21,231 nucleotides of DNA from Botryllus schlosseri (GCA_000444245.1 ATSW01108395.1:1-21231), one strand, 5' to 3'. Shown: positions 18,101 through 20,987, counted from the stretch's first letter. Program-made: numbers and translations. Notes: generated by a model from the letters alone, not told the origin.

Positions 18101-20987
18101 ATGAGTAGCCATCACTCTAATTTCAATCTAATTTGGGAGAAAACTGTAGCTATTGTTCTAATTTTAATCTAGTTTGAAAAAAACTCTAGCTATCATTTTA
18201 ATTCTAATCTAATTTTAGAAAACAGAGTAGCTATCGTTCTAATTCTATTCTAATTTGGAAAAATGAGTAGCCATCATTCTAATTTTAATCTAATTTGGAA
18301 GAAACTAGCTATAATTTTAATTCCAATCTAAGTCGGCAAAGCTAAGTATTTTTAATTACTCCAACTCTATTCCATTGCTCTGTAACAGGTGCCACCTCAT
18401 ACATGGTGTACGCCACCGACCAAGTGACGGGCCGCGTTATCCCTGTCGAATTCCCGGACGCTTCTCAAGCTCGGACCATCGCCGGTTTGGATTCGGGCGT
18501 CCTGTATTCGTTGGTGGTTCGGGCCATTGCCGGCGTGGACGACATTCTCAGTGAACCCAGTCTGAGTGTGGAGCAAAGGACCGGTATAATAATAATAGTT
18601 ATATAGGAATTTCTATAGCGTGGAGAATGTAACAATATATCATCCCTACACAAGAGCAATAAAATATTTTTAAAAAAGTATAATGATATGCATAAAAGAC
18701 AGATTGCATCCAGAGCTGGACAAAGTGCTCAAGTAGAAGTAGATGTGCCGTAAATTTCTACTCAAGTAAAAGTGGGAGTAGCCATTTCCGAGTAAGTAAA
18801 AAAGAAAGTATTCTAGGCCCATAGTTCCGCTTGAAAAACTGAAAACTGTCAAGTAGAAGTAGGAGCAGTCTAGAATCATAACCACTTGCGGAAGAAGTGC
18901 GAGTAGGCAAAATCTACTTATTGCATCGTTTGCGAAGAGGCTGTAAAGTGGACAGATAAACGGGAAAGCATGTGTAAAGCTGAATTGCATTTATATGGCT
19001 GTAGATGATAACGGAACTGAGCAAATTTGAACTCTTTTAACTGGACCTTTTCTGGAAATATTTCAGTAGCCCCAATCTAACGAGTTAGATCATCTGATAA
19101 ATGCGAATTTCTGAGCATGTAATTTTATATAGCAAGTGTGCCAGCTTTCTGACCTCACATTCCAGATATAATTGTATTTTGTTAAATCTCAGAGCCAGGA
19201 CCCCCCAGATTTGTGAGAGTCAGCCGGGCTTCGGCCAGATCGATGGTGGTCGAATGGATGGCAGTAACAGGCGCCGATACCTACACGGTTTTTGTGACGG
19301 AAATTGGATTTCCCGAAAGACCAATTGCGGGACAGCCAACCAACGATGTCACGATTACAGAATTGAAACCGGGCACGGAATATCGTATTCAAATTGTAGC
19401 GGTGACTGTGGAAGGACTCGTGAGTCGTAGAAGCGCGGAAGTTACGCAGATAACAGGTGATGTCGGCAGTAGCAATGTATAAATTTTGATTCGCTCAATG
19501 TTTTTTTTTTTCAAACTGACTGGCTAGCTGATAAAATTGTTAGGTTTGCTCGAAAAAAAATGCTACCCCCATGCTTGGCTATAAATTTTTTGATTTGAAT
19601 TAATAGTAATCAGGATGGGTAGAAATTCCGAAATCCATAATTTTGAACTCCAATGACTTAGCTTCTACGGGCTGGAATTGAGCCAAATTCGTTATGCATC
19701 GTTTTTTTGGGAAATTTAACAGTTTGATGAATAAATGCAAAATTTCACCTCTATTGCTTCTGGTTGGAATTGAGAGGAATTTGATCTGCACTATATTTTA
19801 GTCAAGTAGCCAGTAGAAATAAAATTTATTTTTGAAATACCCTAATGGACATGCGATGTAAGAGAATGCGACATTTGAGCATGTGGGTTAAATTCAGGGT
19901 GGGGGTGGATTAGGATTCGATTTAGGGTCAAGTTAGGGTTCAGGCTAATGTTGGGACCAGGGTCAGTTTAGCGGTTACAATGTGACAACCTGAATTTTTT
20001 CGGATAATACTCGTCAGGAGTAATCGTCAGCAACTAGCAGAGAAATCAACATTGTATATCAACAATCGACAATGTACCTGAGATTTCATTATGGACATAT
20101 TATTTAACTGTAGGTTGAAGTTGTGTACTTCCGACGAGTATCAATCAGGAATGTATTATTCGATTGTATGCAGCAGTTCTGTATCTCCAACCTTTATTTA
20201 TTAATTTTTTTTTCAGCCCCCAACGCGCCCGGCGACCCCGTTGTGAAATTCTTCTCAACAAATACGATTGAGATCGAATGGATTGAAATGAAAGGTTTGT
20301 GTCGGAATTGCGTCACCGATAACCAGTAGTAACATTTATTGTTTTCTTCCTAGGGGCCACAACATACGTAGTCACCGTCACTAATGAGGAGACTGAAGAG
20401 TATTACGAAGAAAACGTCGGTTCCTCCCTCACGATGGAAGCGGACGACCTCGAACCCGGCACCGATTATTCGTTCTCGGTCCGAGGAGAAAATATCGAGC
20501 AGGGCTTACGGAGCGAGGAGAGTCAGAAAACATTGCAAAGCACGAGCCCCGAAGCCCCGGACGTGGAGGTCGTGTCTTTCAACCCGTTCGGCATTTCCTT
20601 GTCCTGGGGAGGGGTGAAAGGTCAGTTTGATACAAAATCCAAGGGTACTACAAGGGTCATCTAAAACTGTGTAGCAATCATTCTAATTCTGATCTAATTT
20701 AGAAAAGGTGAAAATATATTTACTTTTATATATTTATATTTACCGCGATTATCAGTAGGCTTGCGTTCTATATTTAATTACCCAAACATCCGATGTCTTT
20801 GCAGGCGCCTCTCACTACGATATCTACGTTCGGTTCGCCGGAAACGAACGGGTCATTCGAGACATCGTGCCGACCAATCACACGATAGTAAACTTGGAAG
20901 CTGGCACGGAATACCAGATGCAAGTGGTCGCAGTTTCTTGGGCCGGTCTCAGAAGCGATCGCAGTTTGAGGGTACTTCAGACAACTG
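1..20987 (+). CDS. Multi-FN3 extracellular protein gene, interior part (33 exons, 20 FN3 domains), partial at both ends
   Basis: The coding parts are the 33 exons listed below, about 5291 nt in all. Joined, they read open for about 1763 codons starting at base 2. Domains by residue: D1 1-50 (C-terminal half), D2 51-137, D3 138-224, D4 225-313, D5 314-401, D6 402-489, D7 490-578, D8 579-665, D9 666-752, D10 753-843, D11 844-930, D12 931-1034, D13 1035-1122, D14 1123-1227, D15 1228-1315, D16 1316-1408, D17 1409-1499, D18 1500-1587, D19 1588-1676, D20 1677-1763. Each domain has the FN3 Trp, the Tyr of strand C, the LxPGTxY turn and a C-terminal SE/SxxS stretch. Only one cysteine (D6) and no RGD were found. 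N-glycosylation sequons lie in D8, D9, D10, D12, D13, D14, D15 and D20, suggesting an extracellular location. Introns are either 54-68 bp (six cases) or 180 bp and longer. The Trp-x4-Gly-Ala spacing recalls FN3s of R3-type receptor tyrosine phosphatases and matrix proteins, but no diagnostic domain is present, so the family is unassigned. Confidence 0.92.
153..902 (+). other. Intron 1 (750 bp)
   Basis: This is an AT-rich interdomain intron. It contains a foldback-family B copy at about 230-348 and a short TA run at about 485-497. Nothing coding was seen in the rest. It ends in a pyrimidine-rich tract and CAG. Confidence 0.8.
230..348 (-). repeat. Dispersed foldback family B, copy 1
   Basis: It shares GTAATCGTCAGCAACTAGT with copies in introns 14, 15, 25 and 30. 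Next to this are the TATATCAATAA stretch and the AATATT...GGCTG stretch that read, on the other strand, as the CAGCCGAAAATATT segment of the other copies. Non-coding. Relative to copies 2 and 4 it is inverted. Confidence 0.7.
903..980 (+). CDS. Exon 2: FN3 D2, A half
   Basis: A 78-nt phase 1-1 exon after acceptor TTTTCTCTGCAG. It opens with a Pro-rich PSPPDG segment, has the FN3 Trp at codon 21 (DLKWNSVRG) and ends on the first base of a Gly codon at donor GTCAGT. Confidence 0.93.
1161..1343 (+). CDS. Exon 3: FN3 D2, B half
   Basis: It begins GALKYIVDVTG (strand C), then has the turn GLSSGIWYEMRV and ends DQT. The length is 183 nt, phase 1-1. The donor GTTGGC is weaker than most here. Frame and domain length support the end. 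Confidence 0.9.
1344..2112 (+). other. Intron 3 (769 bp), mostly foldback family A
   Basis: An AT-rich interdomain intron. Nearly all of the middle is a family A repeat with two nested inverted pairs. No coding signal was seen on either strand. The antisense reading frame over its start is a shadow of exon 3. Confidence 0.8.
1409..2060. repeat. Foldback / MITE-like family A, copy 1
   Basis: The inner arms at 1501-1545 and 1858-1902 are near-perfect inverted repeats of about 45 bp around the core TTGGAATTGAGYCAAATTTG with flanking TGCATCGTTTTT. An outer pair is weaker: about 1409-1455 (ATAAAATTGGTAGGTTGGCT) and about 2010-2050. No transposase frame was found, so it is non-autonomous. The exact ends are uncertain. 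Confidence 0.75.
2113..2373 (+). CDS. Exon 4: complete FN3 D3 in one exon
   Basis: 261 nt, phase 1-1. The A part is exactly 78 nt, with SIEWGPGQGVKFYEVRV running straight through the place where other domains have an intron. Later motifs are GLTPGLSHEIDVLGVG and a Ser-rich end closing in YT. The mid-domain intron is cleanly absent. Confidence 0.93.
2374..2819 (+). other. Intron 4 (446 bp)
   Basis: An interdomain intron between D3 and D4. I recognise no repeat family or coding sequence in it. It ends CATTTCCAG. Confidence 0.75.
2820..2897 (+). CDS. Exon 5: FN3 D4, A half
   Basis: 78 nt, phase 1-1. It starts VPAATEE and has the core MLRWSQVTG with Trp at codon 21. The donor is a consensus GTGAGT. 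The downstream open frame in the intron is chance read-through. Confidence 0.93.
2898..3459 (+). other. Intron 5 (562 bp)
   Basis: A mid-domain intron of D4. The 3' half carries two direct copies of the family A core. The 5' half shows nothing recognisable. Confidence 0.75.
3205..3410 (+). repeat. Foldback family A, copy 2 (right-hand pair)
   Basis: One clear core at about 3222-3270 (TTGGAATTGAGCCAAATTTG, then TGCATCGTT) is followed about 133 bp later by a decayed one near 3358-3400. The left arms were not recognised, so the copy is partial. Confidence 0.65.
3460..3648 (+). CDS. Exon 6: FN3 D4, B half
   Basis: 189 nt, phase 1-1. It begins GASTFTIVIR, with Phe in place of the usual Tyr of strand C. 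The turn is GLLPGGVYAFSV, and the exon ends QVQT at donor GTACGT. Confidence 0.92.
3649..4029 (+). other. Intron 6 (381 bp)
   Basis: An interdomain intron. It holds a CTAGTT-rich repeat at about 3888-3992 and a TC run next to the acceptor (about 4010-4021) that serves as the pyrimidine tract. The rest is featureless. Confidence 0.75.
3888..3992 (+). repeat. CTAGTT-rich repeat, copy 1
   Basis: Repeated AGTTCTAGTTCTAGTTG followed by CGAGTTTTGAAAA-like blocks, ending in TTTGCACAAGTCTG. The same block order is seen in introns 11, 20 (inverted) and 26. Confidence 0.65.
4030..4107 (+). CDS. Exon 7: FN3 D5, A half
   Basis: 78 nt, phase 1-1. Starts VPLPPSD, core QISWKKSNG with Trp at codon 21, consensus donor GTGAGT. 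Confidence 0.93.
4108..4585 (+). other. Intron 7 (478 bp), largely a 41-bp repeat array
   Basis: A mid-domain intron of D5. From about 4155 it is filled by the satellite-bearing element described separately. The acceptor is TTTGAACCAG. Confidence 0.8.
4155..4512 (+). repeat. Dispersed element with a 41-bp tandem array, copy 1
   Basis: It starts with AAATGCCAGTGATCTAATTC and a unique stretch also found at about 17530-17600. Then come about six units of roughly 41 bp with the core TCTAATTATAATCTAATTTG and TGTGTAGCTATCAT. Confidence 0.8.
4586..4771 (+). CDS. Exon 8: FN3 D5, B half
   Basis: 186 nt, phase 1-1. GAAFYRVHT begins strand C, RLKAGTTYRLFV is the turn, and SAVGRSGRES follows. Ends IQIT at donor GTGAGT. 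Confidence 0.92.
4772..5546 (+). other. Intron 8 (775 bp), mostly foldback family A
   Basis: An interdomain intron. About 490 bp in the middle is a family A copy. The open frames on both strands here follow the repeat arms and are not genes. Confidence 0.8.
4905..5395. repeat. Foldback family A, copy 3 (nested inverted pairs)
   Basis: The outer arms (about 4905-4970, CCAAATTTGGCTCAATTTTA, against about 5331-5390) enclose inner arms (about 5071-5122, GTCTAAAAGAACGATGC, against about 5200-5272). The layout of two left and two right half-sites repeats that of copy 1. Confidence 0.75.
5547..5624 (+). CDS. Exon 9: FN3 D6, A half
   Basis: 78 nt, phase 1-1. Starts with a Lys split codon, then PQGPSN. 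The core is CLSWLPTEG, and its Cys is the only cysteine in the window's coding sequence. Donor GTTTGC is weak. Confidence 0.9.
5625..6089 (+). other. Intron 9 (465 bp)
   Basis: A mid-domain intron of D6. It holds a decayed ACTCGA/GAGTC-rich repeat at about 5840-6035. Nothing else was recognised. Confidence 0.75.
5840..6035. repeat. Degenerate ACTCGA/GAGTC-rich repeat
   Basis: Irregular repeats of GACTC/GAGTC words with ACTCCA and ATTCGA variants. The word content resembles the hAT-like element at 12849-13315, but I could not find matching ends, so the relationship is uncertain. Confidence 0.45.
6090..6165 (+). CDS. Exon 10: FN3 D6, first part of the B half
   Basis: 76 nt, starting in phase 1 and ending in phase 2. 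GSTGYKVLVV is strand C. The exon ends inside an Arg codon (AG|A), nine residues before the PG of the turn. Donor GTAAAT. This split inside B is shared with D7 and D9, but one base earlier. Confidence 0.9.
6228..6337 (+). CDS. Exon 11: FN3 D6, second part of the B half
   Basis: 110 nt, starting in phase 2 and ending in phase 1. It completes the Arg codon and reads ENLDPGWEYSMSVVSVG, then a Ser-rich end closing in SQT. Donor GTGAGT. The intron before it is only 62 bp. Confidence 0.91.
6338..6991 (+). other. Intron 11 (654 bp)
   Basis: An interdomain intron. It has CTAGTT-rich repeats at about 6408-6592 and 6888-6948. The antisense open frame across 6387-6593 is only the translation of this repeat. 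The stretch 6600-6880 shows nothing I recognise. Confidence 0.75.
6408..6592 (+). repeat. CTAGTT-rich repeat, copy 2
   Basis: About four units of roughly 43-45 bp: AGTTCTAGCTCTAGTTGCAG followed by TTTTAAAAATTGAGTAG-like spacer. A further piece with the terminal TGTACAAGTCTG lies at about 6888-6948. Confidence 0.7.
6992..7069 (+). CDS. Exon 12: FN3 D7, A half
   Basis: 78 nt, phase 1-1. Starts LPSVPRY, core TVTWEPANG, donor GTGAGT. The acceptor is AAG after a T-rich tract. Confidence 0.92.
7070..7901 (+). other. Intron 12 (832 bp)
   Basis: A mid-domain intron of D7. An open frame at 7384-7716 (plus) has no FN3 features or recognisable domain and is probably chance. No repeat family was identified. 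Confidence 0.7.
7902..7978 (+). CDS. Exon 13: FN3 D7, first part of the B half
   Basis: 77 nt, starting in phase 1 and ending in phase 0. GAAGYFVTV is strand C. It ends with an intact Arg codon CGG, nine residues before the PG of the turn. Donor GTATTT. Confidence 0.9.
8033..8144 (+). CDS. Exon 14: FN3 D7, second part of the B half
   Basis: 112 nt, starting in phase 0 and ending in phase 1. SELPPGTEFEFKVQSVG is the turn and strand F. Ends LLQT at donor GTGGGT. The preceding intron is 54 bp, the shortest seen. Confidence 0.91.
8145..8534 (+). other. Intron 14 (390 bp)
   Basis: An interdomain intron. It holds a family B repeat at about 8195-8330. The remaining 200 bp show nothing recognisable. 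Confidence 0.75.
8195..8330 (+). repeat. Dispersed foldback family B, copy 2
   Basis: ATTCTCTACTAGTTGC followed by GAGTGTCAGCCGAAATTATT and a CAATATCAATATAT stretch, in the same order as copies 3 and 4. Confidence 0.7.
8535..8795 (+). CDS. Exon 15: complete FN3 D8 in one exon
   Basis: 261 nt, phase 1-1, the same size as the D3 exon. LSWNASAGSVRYSVAV crosses the lost mid-domain intron site and contains the sequon NAS. The turn is ENLTPGKQYSFSVVGI. It sits between D7 and D9, both split into three exons, yet has neither of their internal introns. Confidence 0.93.
8878..9215. repeat. Foldback family A, copy 4
   Basis: Two left-type half-sites (about 8884-8935 and 9030-9085, with ACGATGCATAACAAATTTTG) and one decayed right-type site near 9180-9210. 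Confidence 0.65.
9323..9560. repeat. Foldback family B, copy 3: long imperfect hairpin
   Basis: The left arm 9323-9388 and right arm 9417-9482 are inverted repeats of about 66 bp with few mismatches, both ending in GGTAATCGTC / GACGATTACC. The loop is about 28 bp. The family tail with GTGTCAGCCGAAAATATT follows the right arm. This is the only copy here with both arms. Confidence 0.8.
9719..9796 (+). CDS. Exon 16: FN3 D9, A half
   Basis: 78 nt, phase 1-1. Starts GIATPQKP. The core is LSWKRVSG, preceded by the sequon NST. Donor GTAAGT. Confidence 0.93.
9852..9925 (+). CDS. Exon 17: FN3 D9, first part of the B half
   Basis: 74 nt, starting in phase 1 and ending in phase 0. GAREYVVSV is strand C, and the exon ends DEET at donor GTGAAT. 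The preceding intron is 55 bp. Confidence 0.9.
9926..10351 (+). repeat. Intron 17: tandem array copying its own 3' splice junction
   Basis: The intron is built from about six diverged units of 58-70 bp (starts near 9938, 9998, 10061, 10131, 10189 and 10258). Each has TTTGAAC..AACTCTTTTCAG, then a GCAAGAAAT-like word, then TTCGTATTTTCGTCGC. The seventh unit is the real acceptor and the start of exon 18 (from about 10326). The repeat unit therefore includes intron end, acceptor and exon start. Introns at the same place in D6 and D7 are only 62 and 54 bp, so this one appears to have grown by tandem duplication. Confidence 0.85.
10352..10460 (+). CDS. Exon 18: FN3 D9, second part of the B half
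   Basis: 109 nt, starting in phase 0 and ending in phase 1. FVARNLRAGTSYSFRV, then SAIGTSG and a Ser/Glu end closing in VDT. Donor GTGGGT. Several upstream decoy acceptors precede the true CAG. The last CAG is chosen because it alone gives the complete turn and frame. Confidence 0.9.
10461..10722 (+). other. Intron 18 (262 bp)
   Basis: A short interdomain intron. Antisense open frames near its start overlap exon 18 and are shadows. Acceptor TGCGTTTTAG. Confidence 0.8.
10723..10995 (+). CDS. Exon 19: complete FN3 D10 in one exon
   Basis: 273 nt, phase 1-1. ISWLRVRGAVSYVVI spans the lost mid-domain intron. The sequon NWT follows, then TLPETGTSYEITVSA and SGLGVSSD. Donor GTGGGT. Confidence 0.93.
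11064..11141 (+). CDS. Exon 20: FN3 D11, A half
   Basis: 78 nt, phase 1-1, after a 68-bp intron. Starts LPASPTAV, core IFWQPAEG, donor GTGAGT. Confidence 0.92.
11245..11492 (-). repeat. CTAGTT-rich repeat, copy 3 (inverted)
   Basis: Repeated CACTTTTCAAAACTCGCGAC and ACTAGAACTAGAACTA, the reverse complement of the other copies, with TTGTACAAGTCTG at its end. Confidence 0.65.
11526..11600 (+). mobile_element. hAT-like transposon end (left), fragment
   Basis: It begins CAGTAGTTCTCAACCTTTTT followed by a CGCGGACCGGT stretch, the style of terminal inverted repeat known in hAT (Charlie-like) elements. The matching right end was not found in the intron, so the element is truncated or too diverged. 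The end coordinate is approximate. Confidence 0.55.
12398..12580 (+). CDS. Exon 21: FN3 D11, B half
   Basis: 183 nt, phase 1-1. GAASYEVLV, then QLQPGNWYELQI and VQT. Donor GTTAGG. The long open frame starting within this exon in another register is a shadow. Confidence 0.92.
12637..12714 (+). CDS. Exon 22: FN3 D12, A half
   Basis: 78 nt, phase 1-1, after a 56-bp intron. Starts VPNAPRD, contains the sequon NMT, core IEWTPVRG, donor GTAGGG. Confidence 0.93.
12715..13757 (+). other. Intron 22 (1043 bp)
   Basis: A mid-domain intron of D12. It contains the complete hAT-like element at 12849-13315. The 440 bp after it show no recognised feature. Acceptor TATTTGCAG. Confidence 0.8.
12849..13315. 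mobile_element. Non-autonomous hAT-like transposon, GACTCG-rich, with target duplication
   Basis: The ends are CAGGGTTGTAA at 12849-12859 and TTACAACCCTG at 13305-13315, a perfect 11-bp terminal inverted repeat. The flanks TTATAAAC (12841-12848) and TCATAAAC (13316-13323) match at 7 of 8 bases, as expected for the 8-bp target duplication of hAT elements. The interior is rich in GACTCG/CAAGTC words and encodes no transposase. Length 467 bp. Confidence 0.85.
13758..13899 (+). CDS. Exon 23: FN3 D12, first part of the B half
   Basis: 142 nt, starting in phase 1 and ending in phase 2. GAALYVVSV is strand C. A long acidic loop (VEEEGVSSFDEQW) follows, then a strand ending TSVTIQ. It ends inside an Arg codon (AG|A) directly before the LNPG turn. 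This is five codons downstream of the extra intron of D6, D7 and D9. D12 is 104 residues, about 16 longer than its neighbours. Confidence 0.85.
13900..14337 (+). other. Intron 23 (438 bp)
   Basis: An intron within strand E of D12. No repeat family was recognised. Its last 70 bases remain open in the frame of exon 24 and read FN3-like (see findings). Confidence 0.7.
14338..14429 (+). CDS. Exon 24: FN3 D12, second part of the B half
   Basis: 92 nt, starting in phase 2 and ending in phase 1. It completes the Arg codon, then reads LNPGTFFQLEA and a Ser-rich end closing in GST. Acceptor CGTTTTTCAG, donor GTGAGT. Start chosen because SVTIQ-R-LNPG restores the usual strand E to turn sequence. An upstream acceptor cannot be excluded. 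Confidence 0.82.
14430..14944 (+). other. Intron 24 (515 bp)
   Basis: An interdomain intron. From about 14570 it is a copy of the 41-bp satellite-bearing element, and the array runs almost to the acceptor CTCTCTCATAG. Confidence 0.8.
14570..14927 (+). repeat. Dispersed element with a 41-bp tandem array, copy 2
   Basis: A unique leader at about 14570-14690 (CTTATGAGTAGGAAATGAGT, GATATGGAGTGAACTTAATT) matches the leader at about 17665-17765. About five diverged units with TCTAATTTGGAAAAA and GTAGATATAAT follow. Confidence 0.75.
14945..15523 (+). CDS. Exon 25: two complete FN3 domains, D13 and D14
   Basis: 579 nt, phase 1-1. D13 has LEWSEVGTADFYRVTL (Thr in place of the usual junction Gly-Ala), the turn ELPDGIWFRVFV and the sequon NRS. 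D14 starts at 15209 with LPRDVTG and has LVWESVRGASGYEVTV, a longer loop and ELDSGTTYWFEIVAV with the sequon NLS upstream. Three intron sites (two mid-domain, one interdomain) are absent with the frame unchanged. It ends at donor GTGGGT. Confidence 0.94.
15524..15882 (+). other. Intron 25 (359 bp)
   Basis: An interdomain intron with a family B repeat at about 15674-15812. Acceptor TATTTCGCAG. Confidence 0.78.
15674..15812 (+). repeat. Dispersed foldback family B, copy 4
   Basis: GTTGATATACAATG, ATTACCCCTGACGAGTGTCA and GCCGAAAATATTCGGG in the same order as copy 3. Only the right arm and tail are present. Confidence 0.72.
15883..15960 (+). CDS. Exon 26: FN3 D15, A half
   Basis: 78 nt, phase 1-1. 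Starts LPSGISD, core ISWGEVKG, donor GTCAGT. Confidence 0.93.
15980..16125 (+). repeat. CTAGTT-rich repeat, copy 4
   Basis: It fills most of the 206-bp intron 26. It has ACTAGTTCTAGTTCTGGTTC and CTAGTTGCGAGTTTTGAAAG blocks and the terminal TTTTTACAAGT word of the family. Confidence 0.65.
16167..16430 (+). CDS. Exon 27: D15 B half fused to D16 A half
   Basis: 264 nt, phase 1-1. GAQSYFVDV, DLEPGTEYVFVV and the sequon NRT belong to D15. The last 78 nt (from 16353) are an A half with PSSPKEF and ISWNAPKG. The interdomain intron is missing at exactly the usual codon. Donor GTGGGA. Confidence 0.93.
16431..17197 (+). other. Intron 27 (767 bp)
   Basis: A mid-domain intron of D16. It holds a family A repeat at about 16635-16870. 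The final 300 bp are AT-rich and unremarkable. Confidence 0.78.
16635..16870 (+). repeat. Foldback family A, copy 5 (right-hand pair)
   Basis: Two right-type half-sites about 142 bp apart, near 16655-16720 (TACATCGTTTTTGTAGACAA) and 16797-16850 (TTGGAATTGAGCCAAATTTG). The left arms were not recognised. Confidence 0.65.
17198..17476 (+). CDS. Exon 28: D16 B half fused to D17 A half
   Basis: 279 nt, phase 1-1. GSVRFVVTV, a B half about 5 codons longer than usual, the turn GLDPGVAYRLFVVA and an acidic DEEEES loop. Then a 78-nt A half with VSAPTNL and VSWDASEG. Donor GTATGA. Confidence 0.93.
17477..18388 (+). other. Intron 27/28 region: mid-domain intron of D17 (912 bp), mostly satellite element
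   Basis: Almost the whole intron is the largest copy of the 41-bp array element. No coding signal. Acceptor CTCTGTAACAG. Confidence 0.82.
17527..18345 (+). repeat. Dispersed element with a 41-bp tandem array, copy 3 (longest)
   Basis: A leader with AAATGCCGGCTATCTAATTC (matching copy 1) and a second leader block at about 17665-17765 (matching copy 2) precede about 13 units of roughly 41 bp. The unit is TCTAATTCTAATCTAATTTG, then GAAAAACTGTGTAGCTATCA with small variations. This copy joins the two leaders that copies 1 and 2 show separately. Confidence 0.85.
18389..18583 (+). CDS. Exon 29: FN3 D17, B half
   Basis: 195 nt, phase 1-1. GATSYMVYA, then GLDSGVLYSLVV and a Ser/Glu end closing in EQRT. 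Donor GTATAA. Confidence 0.92.
18584..19192 (+). other. Intron 29 (609 bp)
   Basis: An interdomain intron. It contains an AAGTAGAAGTAG-rich stretch at about 18715-18925. The antisense open frame 18670-18990 is its low-complexity shadow. Acceptor TTAAATCTCAG. Confidence 0.75.
18715..18925. repeat. CAAGTAGAAGTAG-rich dispersed repeat
   Basis: Repeated CAAGTAGAAGTAG and GAGTAAGTAAAA words over about 210 bp, starting after GCTGGACAAAGTGCT. It looks like the interior of a small non-autonomous element. I could not define terminal repeats or target duplications. Confidence 0.5.
19193..19456 (+). CDS. Exon 30: complete FN3 D18 in one exon
   Basis: 264 nt, phase 1-1. Starts EPGPPRF. VEWMAVTGADTYTVFV crosses the lost mid-domain intron. 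ELKPGTEYRIQIVAV is the turn and strand F. Donor GTGATG. Confidence 0.94.
19515..19800. repeat. Foldback family A, copy 6
   Basis: A left end near 19529-19590 (ATAAAATTGTTAGGTTTGCT) and two right-type half-sites near 19665-19720 (TGGAATTGAGCCAAATTCG, TGCATCGTTTTTTT) and 19755-19795. Confidence 0.7.
19990..20090 (-). repeat. Dispersed foldback family B, copy 5
   Basis: GTAATCGTCAGCAACTAGCA followed by ACATTGTATATCAACAATCG, in the same orientation as copy 1. Confidence 0.7.
20217..20294 (+). CDS. Exon 31: FN3 D19, A half
   Basis: 78 nt, phase 1-1. Starts APNAPGD, core IEWIEMKG, donor GTTTGT. Confidence 0.93.
20354..20620 (+). CDS. Exon 32: D19 B half fused to D20 A half
   Basis: 267 nt, phase 1-1, after a 59-bp intron. 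GATTYVVTV, an acidic EETEEYYEE loop and DLEPGTDYSFSV belong to D19. The last 78 nt (from 20543) read SPEAPDV to LSWGGVKG. The interdomain intron is absent at the standard codon. Confidence 0.94.
20660..20706 (+). repeat. Single unit of the 41-bp array element
   Basis: CTGTGTAGCAATCATTCTAA then TTCTGATCTAATTTAGAAAA, matching one unit of the arrays in introns 7, 24 and 28. It lies in the 184-bp mid-domain intron of D20. Confidence 0.7.
20805..20987 (+). CDS. Exon 33: FN3 D20, B half
   Basis: 183 nt, phase 1-1. GASHYDIYV, the sequon NHT, NLEAGTEYQMQVVAV and a Ser/Arg end closing in QTT. The donor GTTAGT at 20988 shows that the gene continues beyond the window. Confidence 0.92.

Larger units (their letters stand above)
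19457..20216 (+). other. Intron 30 (760 bp)
   Basis: An interdomain intron. It holds a family A copy (about 19515-19800), a degenerate TTAGGGT-like stretch (about 19900-19960) and a family B copy (about 19990-20090). Acceptor TTTTTTTTCAG. Confidence 0.78.

Noticed and set aside
17800-18345. Regular repeats that might suggest a CRISPR array
   Set aside because: Units are adjacent, diverged and AT-rich with no unique equal-length spacers, and the setting is a eukaryotic intron.
19900-19960. TTAGGGT-like words resembling interstitial telomere repeats
   Set aside because: Only scattered, non-tandem matches. Too degenerate to call telomeric sequence.
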